From: JANXSS01 sp040385645
GTDB lineage: Bacteria > Pseudomonadota > Gammaproteobacteria > Burkholderiales > Burkholderiaceae_D
DNA: 64,000 nt
Assembly (NCBI GenBank): GCA_040385645.1
Contig: JAZKGZ010000010.1
Coordinates: forward strand, 1-64,000
Direction of reading: 5' to 3'
A program made the position numbers and the translations under genes. Positions 34,610 to 43,649 of the stretch are shown here, in pieces. Each line of letters begins with the position of its first letter. Position 1 is the stretch's first letter. The notes under the pieces were generated by a model, which saw nothing but the letters and a program-made list of their open reading frames with translations, was not told where the DNA came from and searched no databases.

Positions 34610-36865
34610 ATGAGCACCGTCAAAAATCTTTTCTCTTATCCGGTTGTTGCCGCGCGCAAGGTAAAGCCGGTGCCGTTTCTGCCGATGTCGCGCGCGGAGA
34701 TGGATCAGCTCGGCTGGGATGTGTGCGACGTCATTCTAGTGACCGGCGATGCCTATATCGACCATCCGAGCTTCGGCATGGCGCTGATCGGCCGTCTGCT
34801 GGAGGCGCAGGGCTTCAGGGTCGGCATCATCAGCCAGCCGGACTGGTTGTCGGTGGATGCGTTCCGTGCACTGGGCAAACCGCGGCTGTATTTCGGGGTC
34901 ACTGCCGGTAACATGGATTCGATGGTTAACCGGTACACCTCGGATCGCAAGATCCGTTCCGACGATGCCTATACGCCTAATGGCGAGCCGAACAAACGGC
35001 CGGACCGGGCGCTGGTGGTGTATGCGCAACGTGCCCGGGAAGCGTATCCCGACACTACGATCGTGATCGGCAGCATCGAGGCCAGCCTGCGACGCATCGC
35101 CCATTACGATTACTGGTCCGACAAAGTGCGGCGTTCGGTGTTGCCGGACTCCAAAGCCGACATTCTGTTGTTCGGCAATGCCGAGCGGGCGCTGGTGGCG
35201 CTGACGCATCGCCTGGCAGCCGGCGAGCCCGTGAAGGCCATTCGCGACTTGCGCGGTACGGCGTTCATGACCAAACCGGGCTGGTTGCCGGCTGCTGACT
35301 GGAGCGAAGCCAATTCGACACGGGTCGACACGCCAGGACGTGTGGAGCCGCATCCGGACCCGTACGAGATGAAGGAAAAAAATACCTCGTCTTGTGCCAC
35401 GAGCGCTTCTGGCCCGGCGGCGGATGCAGACACGGCAAAGGCTGCAGCTGTAGAAGCCCCCGTGACTGTAGTCGCCAAGCCGATGCTATTCCTGTCGCGC
35501 CAGGAACGCCAGGCAGCATTGAAGGAGCAGCGCGACAAGACCGTGATTCGTTTGCCCTCCTACGACGTCATCAAAGACGACCCGGTACTGTATGCGCATG
35601 CATCCAGGGTGTTTCATCTGGAATCCAATCCCGGCAATGCCCGGGCGATGGTACAGGGGCATGGCGAGCGCGACGTCTGGCTCAACCCGCCACCGCTACC
35701 ATTGGCGATGGATGAGATGGATGGCGTCTACGACATGAACTATGCACGGGCACCGCACCCAAGCTACGGCAAGGCGAAGATTCCGGCGTGGGACATGATC
35801 CGGTTCTCGGTCAATATCATGCGCGGTTGCTTCGGCGGTTGCACTTTCTGCTCAATCACAGAGCACGAAGGGCGCATTATTCAGAGCCGTTCCGAACCGT
35901 CGATCCTGCGCGAGATCGAGCTGATCCGCGACAAGACCAAAGGCTTCACCGGCACCATTTCCGACCTCGGCGGGCCGACCGCCAATATGTACCGGCTGGC
36001 CTGTAAGGAAAAAACCATCGAAGAATCCTGCCGCCGGTTGTCGTGCGTCTACCCGACCATCTGTAGCAACCTCGGTACTGACCACAGCAAGTTGATCCAG
36101 CTTTACCGCAAAGCGCGGGCGATACCGGGTGTGAAAAAAATTCTTATCAGTTCCGGCCTGCGCTACGATCTGGCCGTGCGCTCGCCAGAATACGTCAAAG
36201 AGTTGGTGACACATCACGTCGGCGGTTTGCTTAAGATAGCGCCCGAACATTCCGAAGAAGGCCCGTTGTCGAAAATGATGAAACCCGGCATGGGTGCCTA
36301 CGACAAGTTCAAGGAATTGTTCGATCGTTATTCGAAGGAAGCCGGCAAGGAGCAGTACTTGATTCCTTACTTCATCGCCGCCCATCCCGGAACCACCGAT
36401 GAAGACATGCTCAACCTGGCGTTGTGGCTGAAGAAAAACGACTTCCGGCTGGACCAGGTGCAGACCTTCATGCCGACACCAATGGCACTTGCCACCACCA
36501 TGTATCACACGCGTAAGAATCCCTTACGCAAAGTCACTGCCGACTCGGAAGTTGTGGAGACCGTTCGAACTGGCAAAGTGCGCAAGTTACATAAAGCATT
36601 GTTGCGCTATCACGACCCGGCGAACTGGGAAATCATCCGCGATGCTCTGCAACGCATGGGGCGTAGCGATCTCATCGGCAGCGGTAGTCATCACTTGGTA
36701 CCGCGGCACGCCGCGCCGGCGATTAATATGCCAACCTCAGCTCGAGGGCGGGAAACACCCGCGGTCGCCAAACTGGCAAAAAGATTCGGACAAAATAAAC
36801 CGCGGCCAGGAGCCGCAATCGTACGGACGCCTGTTGGGGTGCGATCAGGTCGAAAAGTGACTTGA
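34610..36865 (+). CDS. YgiQ-family radical SAM protein
   Basis: Protein of 751 residues from the ATG at 34610, where it matches the family start (FLPMSRAEMDQLGWD). The N-terminal UPF0313 domain has VTGDAYIDHPSFG. The [4Fe-4S] motif CFGGCTFC (Cys at 407, 411, 414) binds the cluster used to split S-adenosylmethionine. The C-terminal part has LKIAPEHSEEGPLSKMMKPG and YFIAAHPGTTDEDM. An Ala-rich, probably disordered linker (about 255-290) interrupts the N-terminal part. The reaction catalysed by the YgiQ family is unknown. Confidence 0.93.
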   Translation: MSTVKNLFSYPVVAARKVKPVPFLPMSRAEMDQLGWDVCDVILVTGDAYIDHPSFGMALIGRLLEAQGFRVGIISQPDWLSVDAFRALGKPRLYFGVTAGNMDSMVNRYTSDRKIRSDDAYTPNGEPNKRPDRALVVYAQRAREAYPDTTIVIGSIEASLRRIAHYDYWSDKVRRSVLPDSKADILLFGNAERALVALTHRLAAGEPVKAIRDLRGTAFMTKPGWLPAADWSEANSTRVDTPGRVEPHPDPYEMKEKNTSSCATSASGPAADADTAKAAAVEAPVTVVAKPMLFLSRQERQAALKEQRDKTVIRLPSYDVIKDDPVLYAHASRVFHLESNPGNARAMVQGHGERDVWLNPPPLPLAMDEMDGVYDMNYARAPHPSYGKAKIPAWDMIRFSVNIMRGCFGGCTFCSITEHEGRIIQSRSEPSILREIELIRDKTKGFTGTISDLGGPTANMYRLACKEKTIEESCRRLSCVYPTICSNLGTDHSKLIQLYRKARAIPGVKKILISSGLRYDLAVRSPEYVKELVTHHVGGLLKIAPEHSEEGPLSKMMKPGMGAYDKFKELFDRYSKEAGKEQYLIPYFIAAHPGTTDEDMLNLALWLKKNDFRLDQVQTFMPTPMALATTMYHTRKNPLRKVTADSEVVETVRTGKVRKLHKALLRYHDPANWEIIRDALQRMGRSDLIGSGSHHLVPRHAAPAINMPTSARGRETPAVAKLAKRFGQNKPRPGAAIVRTPVGVRSGRKVT

Positions 36866-36926
36866 CGAAAATAATTATCTAAAAAATTAAAATTGGCTTT
36901 GCACGGTCATTTACAAGGAAATACCG

Positions 36927-37352
36927 ATGAACGCGTCCACACCGCTTGGGCAAGAATGGCAAATTCTGCAGCAAGAGCAGGCACTGCACGAACGTAATGC
37001 ACTGTGCATAAAACTAGTTGCAACTGGTATTGCGTTTGTTTCCCTGGCCGTCGTGGTGGACTTGCTGCTCGTGGGTATTTTGATTGCGATGTTGTGGTTG
37101 CAGGAAGCGATAGTGCGAACAACCCAATCGCGCTTGGAAAACCGGCTGTTGCAACTGGAGTTGCTGTATCGCGAAGATCATGCGCGAGCCGACGCAGCGT
37201 TTCAGCACCACACGGACTGGCGGGCACAACGCCAAGGATTTTTGGGACTAGTCGCAGAGTATTTGCGTAGTGCCGTGCGCCCGACGGTTGCCATACCTTA
37301 TGCGGTGTTGTTGCTGGTTTTGCTGGCGGCATTGTCAATGCCGCCTGGTTGA
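36927..37352 (+). CDS. Hypothetical membrane protein
   Basis: Protein of 141 residues. Hydrophobic segments at about 28-58 and 121-138 probably span the membrane, separated by a charged helical region rich in Gln, Arg and Leu. No family is named. An AAGGAAATACCG sequence gives a good ribosome site. It is preceded by A/T-rich DNA and is probably transcribed alone. Confidence 0.65.
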   Translation: MNASTPLGQEWQILQQEQALHERNALCIKLVATGIAFVSLAVVVDLLLVGILIAMLWLQEAIVRTTQSRLENRLLQLELLYREDHARADAAFQHHTDWRAQRQGFLGLVAEYLRSAVRPTVAIPYAVLLLVLLAALSMPPG

Positions 37353-37596
37353 GGCGGCGCTGCCGATAGCTTCTGCGCGACATACGCGAACAACAATTTA
37401 TTCAACTTTTAACAATTCTGCAAATCTCCGGCTAAGCCCGGGATTTACTGTGTGGCGTGGCATCGTAGCTGAATCGGTGCCTGATCAGGTGCCAACTGCT
37501 GCCAGTGAAGATCGGCAGAAAGCGTTTTGTGAGTTTGACAGAATTGTAACTAGTGGTTAAATTTCATTGGTTATCAACCACTGTCTGGCCCATCCT

Positions 37597-37914
37597 ATGT
37601 CATCGACACGACCTAAACTCTCGGACGAGAGCTCATACGACCCGAACAATCTGTTGGACCAACTTATTCAAAAGCTGGATCTCAAAAACGACGCGGCATT
37701 GGCTCGTGCTCTCGAAGTTGCAGCACCAGTAATTAGCAAGATTCGGCATCGCCGGCTCCCAGTCGGCGCATCGATGTTGATTCGCATGCATGAGATCAGC
37801 GAGATTAGCATCAGCGATTTACGTAATCTGATGGGAGACCGACGGGAAAAATTTCGGATCAGTCCCGAGCAATTCCGGCCTAAAGATACTGACGGCCCAC
37901 CTGTGGTCGGATAG
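37597..37914 (+). CDS. Small HTH-type DNA-binding-like protein (paralogue A)
   Basis: Protein of 105 residues from the ATG at 37597; the frame continues to a TTG at 37567. The core LKNDAALARALEVAAPVISK followed by IRHRRLPVGAS has the spacing of an XRE/Cro-like helix-turn-helix and recognition helix. A second copy, 78% identical over 76 residues, lies convergent at 38028-38303. Such small proteins are frequent in Burkholderiales; targets are unknown. Confidence 0.7.
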   Translation: MSSTRPKLSDESSYDPNNLLDQLIQKLDLKNDAALARALEVAAPVISKIRHRRLPVGASMLIRMHEISEISISDLRNLMGDRREKFRISPEQFRPKDTDGPPVVG

Positions 37915-38027
37915 CTTTTGGACTGCGGTTGAGATCTAAACTACATCATGATAGCCACTGCAAATGACGCTTTTGGTGGGCGATGGTCACATTAGCCGTA
38001 GGCTAATACATCACCCTAACCCTGGAT

Positions 38028-38303
38028 TTACGCGTTGTTTTGCTTGAATGGCTTGCTGCTGATGCGGTACTTGTCGCGCCGATCGCCCATCAGTGCTCTT
38101 AGCTCCGTGATACTCAATGCGCTGATCTCGTGCATGCGAATGAGCAGTGATGCGGCAACCGGCAAGCGCCGATGACGGATTTTGCTAATCATCGGTGGCG
38201 CAACTTCCAACGCTCTCGACAAAGCTGCATCGTTTTTTAAATTCAGTTTCGAGATCAACGACGACAGTAGGTTGTCGGGATCATACGATTGGCTGGTTGT
38301 CAT
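38028..38303 (-). CDS. Small HTH-type DNA-binding-like protein (paralogue B)
   Basis: Protein of 91 residues from the ATG at 38303; the frame runs upstream to 38384 but that extension has no match in paralogue A. The shared core (YDP-NLL, LKNDAAL-RALEVA-P-ISK, IRHRRLPV, RMHEIS, MGDRR-K-RIS) indicates gene duplication with inversion. The two genes converge on a gap of about 110 bases. It may act as a transcription regulator, possibly forming heterodimers with A. Confidence 0.7.
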   Translation of the reverse strand: MTTSQSYDPDNLLSSLISKLNLKNDAALSRALEVAPPMISKIRHRRLPVAASLLIRMHEISALSITELRALMGDRRDKYRISSKPFKQNNA

Positions 38304-38476
38304 GGTCTCACTTTCGCTAACGAGTTTTTTAAAAACAAATTCATCCAGCTCGCGACCGATAGGTCGATTAGGTTTGGATAGCAACGCATCATACGTGATG
38401 CTTGGGAAAAATTGTTATTAAGTACATACAATTTTAACAACAATTTTCTCAAATGTGAGGATTTATTCGTGGAATG

Positions 38477-39799
38477 TCAGTTCGTCAGTGCCGGTATCAC
38501 ACGCCAGACGGTATTTCCAACATCGTCTGCCACGAGTAAGGCACCGGCACGGTCGATTGCAACGCCGACTGGCCGTCCTTGAGCGTTGCCATCACTGTTG
38601 ACGAAGCCGCTCAGTACGTCGGTAGGCACGCCACCTGGCTTGCCGTCATTGAATGGCACGTGAATCACTTTGTATCCGCTGCGCGGTTTGCGATTCCACG
38701 AGCCATGTTGACTGACGAATGCACCGCCCAAGTATTTTTTAGGTAACAAGCTTGCGTTATAGAATGTCAGGCCGAGTGGCGCGGTGTGCGCCCCGACGGC
38801 ATAGTCAGGCGCGATCGCCTTGGCTACCAAGTCCGGGCGTTGCGGCGTAACGCGGGTATCGATATTTTGCCCATAGTAGCTGTAAGGCCAACCGTAGAAT
38901 CCCCCATCCTGAACTGAAGTAATGTAGTCCGGCACCAGATCGTTACCTAATTCATCACGTTCATTCACAGCGACCCACAGTGCGCCCGACTTCGGTTGCC
39001 AAGCCAGACCGTTCGGGTTACGCAGCCCGGTAGCGAAAATTCGAGATTTTCCGGAAATCCGATCGTGTTCCCATACCGCGGCCCGACCCTCTTCCTTGTC
39101 CATACCGTTTTCACCGATGTTGCTATTTGAGCCGACTGTTGCATAAAGCTTGTTGCCATCCAGGCTCGCAATCAGATCTTTGGTCCAGTGGTGGTTGATA
39201 GGCAAAGCAGGCAGGTCGAGTACTTTAGTACCGGCCGTAGTAATTTCAGTCTGCCCCGTCTGGTACGGAAACCGCACGATACCGTCGGTGTTAGCCACAT
39301 AAAATTCATCGTTGACCAACGCCATGCCAAAAGGGGAATGCAGGTTTTTTAAAAAAACCGCCTTCGTTTCCGCTACGCCGTCGCCATTACTATCCCGCAA
39401 AAGCGTAATACGGTTCGGGCTTGGCACACCGGCACCTGCAACTTTCATGACTTTCTTCATGATCCATTCGCGAATCCCTGTATTACCATTTTCTTTGGCA
39501 GGCGCATTGCTCTCGGCAACCAAAACATCGCCATTGGGAAGCACATGAACCATACGAGGATGATTCAAGCCATTCGCAAAAGACTGCACCGCCAAGCCGG
39601 GAGCGGGTATAGGCGTCGTATTCGCCGGCCAACCCTTAGCCGGTGCAATCGACACAGTCGGTATCCACTGCGATTGTGGTGCCGGTAGCACTGGTTGAAC
39701 GCCATACCCAGAAGGTGTGTCGCCGGACGGTACGCTAGTGCAGCCTAGCGCCGGCATCAACGATAGCAGTGTGACACCTGCACGAAAATAGTGATTCAA
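38477..39799 (-). CDS. PQQ-dependent sugar dehydrogenase / sorbosone dehydrogenase-like lipoprotein
   Basis: Protein of 440 residues starting at a TTG (39797-39799), chosen because an AGGAG ribosome site stands five to eight bases upstream. The frame extends further to another TTG at 39832. The lipobox is MPALGC. The body is a six-bladed beta-propeller of the soluble glucose/L-sorbosone dehydrogenase family: NGLNHPRMVHVLPNGDVLVAE, LRDSNGDGVAETK, GLRNPNGLAWQP, FVSQHGSWNRKPRSGYKV and GRPVGVAIDRAGALLVADD. Members oxidise sugars with PQQ, but many paralogues have no proven substrate. It probably acts at the periplasmic face of a membrane. Confidence 0.87.
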   Translation of the reverse strand: MNHYFRAGVTLLSLMPALGCTSVPSGDTPSGYGVQPVLPAPQSQWIPTVSIAPAKGWPANTTPIPAPGLAVQSFANGLNHPRMVHVLPNGDVLVAESNAPAKENGNTGIREWIMKKVMKVAGAGVPSPNRITLLRDSNGDGVAETKAVFLKNLHSPFGMALVNDEFYVANTDGIVRFPYQTGQTEITTAGTKVLDLPALPINHHWTKDLIASLDGNKLYATVGSNSNIGENGMDKEEGRAAVWEHDRISGKSRIFATGLRNPNGLAWQPKSGALWVAVNERDELGNDLVPDYITSVQDGGFYGWPYSYYGQNIDTRVTPQRPDLVAKAIAPDYAVGAHTAPLGLTFYNASLLPKKYLGGAFVSQHGSWNRKPRSGYKVIHVPFNDGKPGGVPTDVLSGFVNSDGNAQGRPVGVAIDRAGALLVADDVGNTVWRVIPALTN

Positions 39800-40074
39800 A
39801 CGTCTCTCCTGTAGGTTCTGCCGGTTCTGCAAGCAGTATGGAACGTACTTATTGAGAATACCGGTCGCATGGGTTTTTGATCGAAACAGAATTGGTAATA
39901 GCTTACAAAATCTTGCGCTGTTTGCACTGGGTTAGTAACGAGGAGTACTGCGAGCAACGGTGCGCGTGACTTTAGTAAGCTCGTTACTTTCGGTCTGTGC
40001 GGCAGAACACAAAAGTCAGGAAGCGCTGTTTTAAAATTGGACTGTAGGAGCGTCGGAAAATACGTTGCGGATAA

Positions 40075-40102
40075 AAAAGCGAGGGTGAAGACCCTCGCTT
40101 TT
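40075..40102 (-). terminator. Rho-independent terminator
   Basis: A 12-base-pair stem (AAAAGCGAGGGT with ACCCTCGCTTTT) with loop GAAG. It can work on both strands; on the minus strand it lies 20 bases beyond the stop of the Ala/Lys-rich gene. Confidence 0.85.
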
Positions 40103-40122
40103 AATAAAACTGACTTCGCTTA

Positions 40123-40443
40123 TTATTTTGGTGCAGCTTCTTCAGCTTCAACTTTGGCAGCCTTGGCACGTGCCTTGGCTTTTTCTTTATGTGCAGTTGC
40201 GTGCGCTTTAGTTTTCTTTACGCCGGCTTTAGTTTCTGCTTTGGCAACAGAAGCGTCTGCCTTAGCGGTGGCATTCATTTCTTTCGCTTCTGCTTTCGCG
40301 CCAGTCTCGGCCTCTTTAGCCTGAGCTTTGACGACTGCAGGTGTTGTAGCAGCTGGGGCTGCAGCAGGAGCAGCTGTGTGAGCGGCAGCAAATGTCGACG
40401 CGGCAAACAAGCCAGAGATTAAAGCAACGAGTAATTTATTCAT
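40123..40443 (-). CDS. Exported Ala/Lys-rich low-complexity protein
   Basis: Protein of 106 residues. A signal peptide (MNKLLVALISGLFAASTFA) precedes an almost pure Ala/Lys/Glu/Thr sequence with repeated KAEAK/KAKA patterns. It should form a long charged helix or be disordered, and would be periplasmic. No function is established. A good terminator follows, indicating a well-expressed single gene. Similar small exported Ala/Lys-rich proteins are common in Burkholderiales. Confidence 0.75.
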   Translation of the reverse strand: MNKLLVALISGLFAASTFAAAHTAAPAAAPAATTPAVVKAQAKEAETGAKAEAKEMNATAKADASVAKAETKAGVKKTKAHATAHKEKAKARAKAAKVEAEEAAPK

Positions 40444-40721
40444 GTAAATGTCCTATTCAATGTAATTGCAAGATACAGAGATTGTTCTCTTGCTTATGCT
40501 ACAACGCAAGCTCGCGTAAGCCGGTTGACATGAATAAACATTTCCCTAGCTAATATTGATTCGTAACATCTCAGCGTCGTCACCATCTGCGGTTTTATTT
40601 TGAAACGGTCAGAATGCTTGACAATTAAAGACGCAACTAACAAACTAAATTTTTGAAAATAAAAAATAAGCGACAAAAGTTCAGCAATATAAAAGTCTGA
40701 ATGTTAGTTGCAATTTGAATT

Positions 40722-41771
40722 ATGCCGACATCTTTGTTCGACGATGCTGAGTTTTGGAAAGCTGATCCTTTAGAAGCCTTCCAAGCATTTGTACTCAGCC
40801 CAGAATTTCAACTGTTAGGTCGTCGTAAGACAACCAAAGCTGAGGGTGCAGTACCACTGCCTATGCGTGCTAGTTCGGCGCGCATATACATTTTGATGTT
40901 CGGCAAATTTCTGCGTTGGCTCGATTTAAATAATCTGCGCTTGATGCATGTTGCAAGTACAGATATTTTGGCCTTCCTCGAACATGGGTCGGATACAAAA
41001 ACCGATGAATCCGGCGAACCGAAAAAAGATTTGAACAGCAGTATCCGCATTCGCTATCTGCGTATTTTTGAGCGAGTATTCCAACATTTGAATGTTCACC
41101 CGAATCCGGCGCGCCATGCCGCCTTCGATATCTACAAAAGTTCGGATAAAAAGCTGCGCGGGAGCGATCTTGAAAAAGTTGTCATGAGCGATGCTGAACA
41201 AACCGCATTCATGCGAGCATTGCCGGAAGCAAAGGCTAGTGAGTCCAATCCCGGCCACGCCGGATGGAAACGTCGACGAGATCGCGCGATGCAGGCGATG
41301 ATGCTGGGCGCTGGCCTGAAGGTTTCAGAAGTCGTCGGTATCGTTACCGATAACGTCGGCGTCGCAGACGCTACCGGCTGTATTCCGGTGGCAGTCTCCC
41401 CTGCTTCGACCGCCGGTACCAGTCGCTGGCATCAAACCCAGTTACGTCAGTTCGCGGTACGTGAAGTCGCCGCATGGAAAATCGAGCGTATCGCGATGAA
41501 AATACCTGGGAAACTACTGTTTCCTGCGAATTTACAAGGTAGTACGCTCGACAAAGCGACTGTGTATCGACAGGTTAAAGCGACATTTGCACGCGCAGGA
41601 ATCGATGTTCAACGATTGGGCGGGCGCACTCTGCGCAACTCGTTCGCGGTACGTGAATTGACATCAGGCTCGTCGATCGAGCTGGTCGGCGAGTTTATGG
41701 GACACCGCAAACGAAAATCAACCGAGCAGTATCTCCTGGAAGCCACACCGAGAACGCCGATACGTGAGTAA
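40722..41771 (+). CDS. Divergent tyrosine recombinase-like protein
   Basis: Protein of 349 residues with the phage-integrase fold: a core-binding domain (about 20-140) and catalytic domain (about 165-345). The nucleophile Tyr 337 (TEQYLLE) and His 328 (MGHRKRK) are in place nine residues apart, and Arg 305 is kept. The first catalytic Arg is Lys 200 (GLKVSE), and the normal HxLRH box reads RTLRN, so His and the second His are Arg 302 and Asn 306. Strand exchange is therefore doubtful. It flanks the rep/par region, convergent with rep, and might assist replicon dimer resolution or maintenance. Confidence 0.8.
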   Translation: MPTSLFDDAEFWKADPLEAFQAFVLSPEFQLLGRRKTTKAEGAVPLPMRASSARIYILMFGKFLRWLDLNNLRLMHVASTDILAFLEHGSDTKTDESGEPKKDLNSSIRIRYLRIFERVFQHLNVHPNPARHAAFDIYKSSDKKLRGSDLEKVVMSDAEQTAFMRALPEAKASESNPGHAGWKRRRDRAMQAMMLGAGLKVSEVVGIVTDNVGVADATGCIPVAVSPASTAGTSRWHQTQLRQFAVREVAAWKIERIAMKIPGKLLFPANLQGSTLDKATVYRQVKATFARAGIDVQRLGGRTLRNSFAVRELTSGSSIELVGEFMGHRKRKSTEQYLLEATPRTPIRE

Positions 41772-41792
41772 GTGATCGCTGACCGGTCGTTT

Positions 41793-43157
41793 CTACGTTG
41801 AGGACTCCGATACAGCGCGCATTGCTACCTCAATCAAATCGGCATCTGATGGTTTGTCCCAGCCATCCTCCCAAATTGCATTGCCAATAAATTTTAGAAA
41901 TACCGGTCGAACGATTTGGCTGCCGATACCTTTTCGAAAAAAGGTCTTTTTGACTGCATCGTTGTTGGGCAAGCCTTCTGCGGCGAAGCGATCGATCCAT
42001 TCCTGCTGCTCGAATGCGTTTAGCTCCTGAAACATGTCAAGTAATTCAGCACGCTTGCCGGCATAAAATTGTTCGATCAATTTGAGCCGTTGAACTTTGC
42101 TGTCGTAAGGTTTGGAGGCATCGAGAACCGGCGGCATTTTCAGTTCACCGAATTGCCCTGATTCAAGTAGAGTAATTAAATATTTTTCGGGGCTGCGTAC
42201 CGGTTCGAGATTGGTTTGTCCATGACGCAAGCTCATGGCGACTAATGCCTCATCGATTGCCTTCGCGCCGTACTTCACGATCAAGCGCTCCGCCCTGTCT
42301 TGCGCGACGCCCGCTCTAATTGCAGCGCCAACGGTTTTCAAGTCGACCGGAGTAATTGCCCGATCCTGGGCCACGCGCAATGGTGTCTTGCGTCGTACTC
42401 GGAATTGCAGATCTTGCACCGCCCTACCCTGCTTATGTTCGATCAACTCGATTTCCAGGTCAGACACTTCATTGACTTTTTTTATGGCTTTTTTCAACAC
42501 ATCTCGGTTGAAAATTTTGTATTCCAAATAAGCTGCAGCTGCACTGTCGGGAGATCCCGTCAACACTGGTCGCCACCAGGCCCACGATTGCCGCGCTGTC
42601 AAGCCACCAGGGTTATCGACATAACGGCAGCAAATTTCATACAACGCCAACGCCGGCATGGTGTTGAGCTCAGCTTGCACCTGCAACGACATTTTTGCAA
42701 AGCGCTGGGGATCGAGTAACTCGTGCTTGATGTTCGGCGCATAGCTCCATTCCAAGATCAACTCATTACCCTGCTTAATCAGCGCTGCGTGCGCAATCAA
42801 TGCAGAAACACTCCACCGCACCCCTTCTCCAGTCGTCGGTGATTGCCATTCCACGCCAGTCGTCGCCATCTGCCGAAAATACTGCTTGATGATTTCGGTA
42901 TTGTTGGAGTGAAAATCGATTCCAGTTGCAATGGCTTTAAATGGCACACGGTAAACATCTTGGATTACGCCCTGACGTTGAGCGTGGTGCAACATCACGT
43001 TATAAATCTTTCGAGCAGTGAGTGTGATTTTCTCGGATTTCGGTACGATCGCAAGCGTATTAACCGGTTTTCGGAGTAACTGCTCGAGCTCGCTAATTGC
43101 CGACGGTGAGCGCGATGATGTGAACTTGCGAGGTGGCGCGGCTTGCTTGTTCATCAT
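41793..43157 (-). CDS. Replication initiator protein of plasmid/chromid type
   Basis: Protein of 454 residues. The sequence matches Rep proteins (RepB-type, winged-helix initiators) of Burkholderiales megaplasmids and secondary chromosomes: LTARKIYNVMLHHAQRQG near 46, FHSNNTEIIKQYFRQM, ALALYEICCRYVDNPGGLTAR and an SWAWWRPVLTG segment. Two winged-helix domains are expected, at about 35-150 and 155-270. The C-terminal 200 residues are more variable. It should bind the iterons at 43256-43416, directly upstream, and recruit host DnaA/DnaB. A GTGAG/CTCAC inverted repeat in its promoter suggests self-repression. Two in-frame ATGs (43157, 43154) are possible starts. Confidence 0.88.
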   Translation of the reverse strand: MMNKQAAPPRKFTSSRSPSAISELEQLLRKPVNTLAIVPKSEKITLTARKIYNVMLHHAQRQGVIQDVYRVPFKAIATGIDFHSNNTEIIKQYFRQMATTGVEWQSPTTGEGVRWSVSALIAHAALIKQGNELILEWSYAPNIKHELLDPQRFAKMSLQVQAELNTMPALALYEICCRYVDNPGGLTARQSWAWWRPVLTGSPDSAAAAYLEYKIFNRDVLKKAIKKVNEVSDLEIELIEHKQGRAVQDLQFRVRRKTPLRVAQDRAITPVDLKTVGAAIRAGVAQDRAERLIVKYGAKAIDEALVAMSLRHGQTNLEPVRSPEKYLITLLESGQFGELKMPPVLDASKPYDSKVQRLKLIEQFYAGKRAELLDMFQELNAFEQQEWIDRFAAEGLPNNDAVKKTFFRKGIGSQIVRPVFLKFIGNAIWEDGWDKPSDADLIEVAMRAVSESST

Positions 43158-43198
43158 TGCAGGTACGGAAGCGAGCGAAGTGAAGCGGTCAGTTTATA

Positions 43199-43225
43199 GT
43201 GAGTAACGCGATTTAGCAATCTCAC
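43199..43225. promoter_or_regulatory. Inverted iteron half-sites in the rep promoter
   Basis: GTGAG (43199-43203) and CTCAC (43221-43225) form an inverted pair of the iteron core, 17 bases apart. It lies 40-70 bases upstream of the rep ATG. In iteron plasmids Rep dimers bind such inverted half-sites to repress rep. Confidence 0.45.
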
Positions 43226-43255
43226 CTTTCAAGCGTTGGTACTCGATACATACAT

Positions 43256-43416
43256 CCCAAATTCTCTCACCACGCGATATCTTTCCTTTTAACAAGTTTG
43301 ATCTGCGTTTCCCATATCCTCTCACTCAGTGGCCCAAAACTACTCACCTAGATTCCTATTTGTTCTCACTTTTCATCCCATATGTTCTCACTTACACTCC
43401 CAAATTTACTCACCTA
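43256..43416 (+). other. Replication origin iteron array
   Basis: Six copies of an 18-base motif (consensus CCCAAATTYWCTCACCTA) in direct orientation begin at 43256, 43311, 43333, 43355, 43377 and 43399. The last five have an exact 22-base period, two helical turns, so bound Rep molecules would lie on one DNA face. The copies are imperfect, with CTCAC and the leading C run best kept. Confidence 0.85.
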
Positions 43417-43458
43417 AAACGGTGTAAGCATATGATTTATATAGGTAAAATTAACCCT

Positions 43459-43481
43459 AAAGGTTTTAAAGGTTTTAAAGG
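43459..43481. repeat. 9-bp A/T-rich tandem repeat next to the iterons
   Basis: AAAGGTTTT occurs twice in tandem (43459, 43468) with a partial third (43477). It adjoins a wider A/T-rich stretch reaching to about 43640, a candidate duplex-unwinding element of the origin. Confidence 0.55.
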
Positions 43482-43649
43482 AAGTTATACTTTTTATAGC
43501 CTGTGAAATTTACGATTTGTTTAATTCAATGCATTTCTGTCGTATCAGCACAAATTTAGCAGAAGCAAGTTAAACAACGTGCACAACTTTAGCTCACAAT
43601 ATTATTGTTCACGTAGAATGTTTCTCGTATTTACAACTCAGGAAGACAC

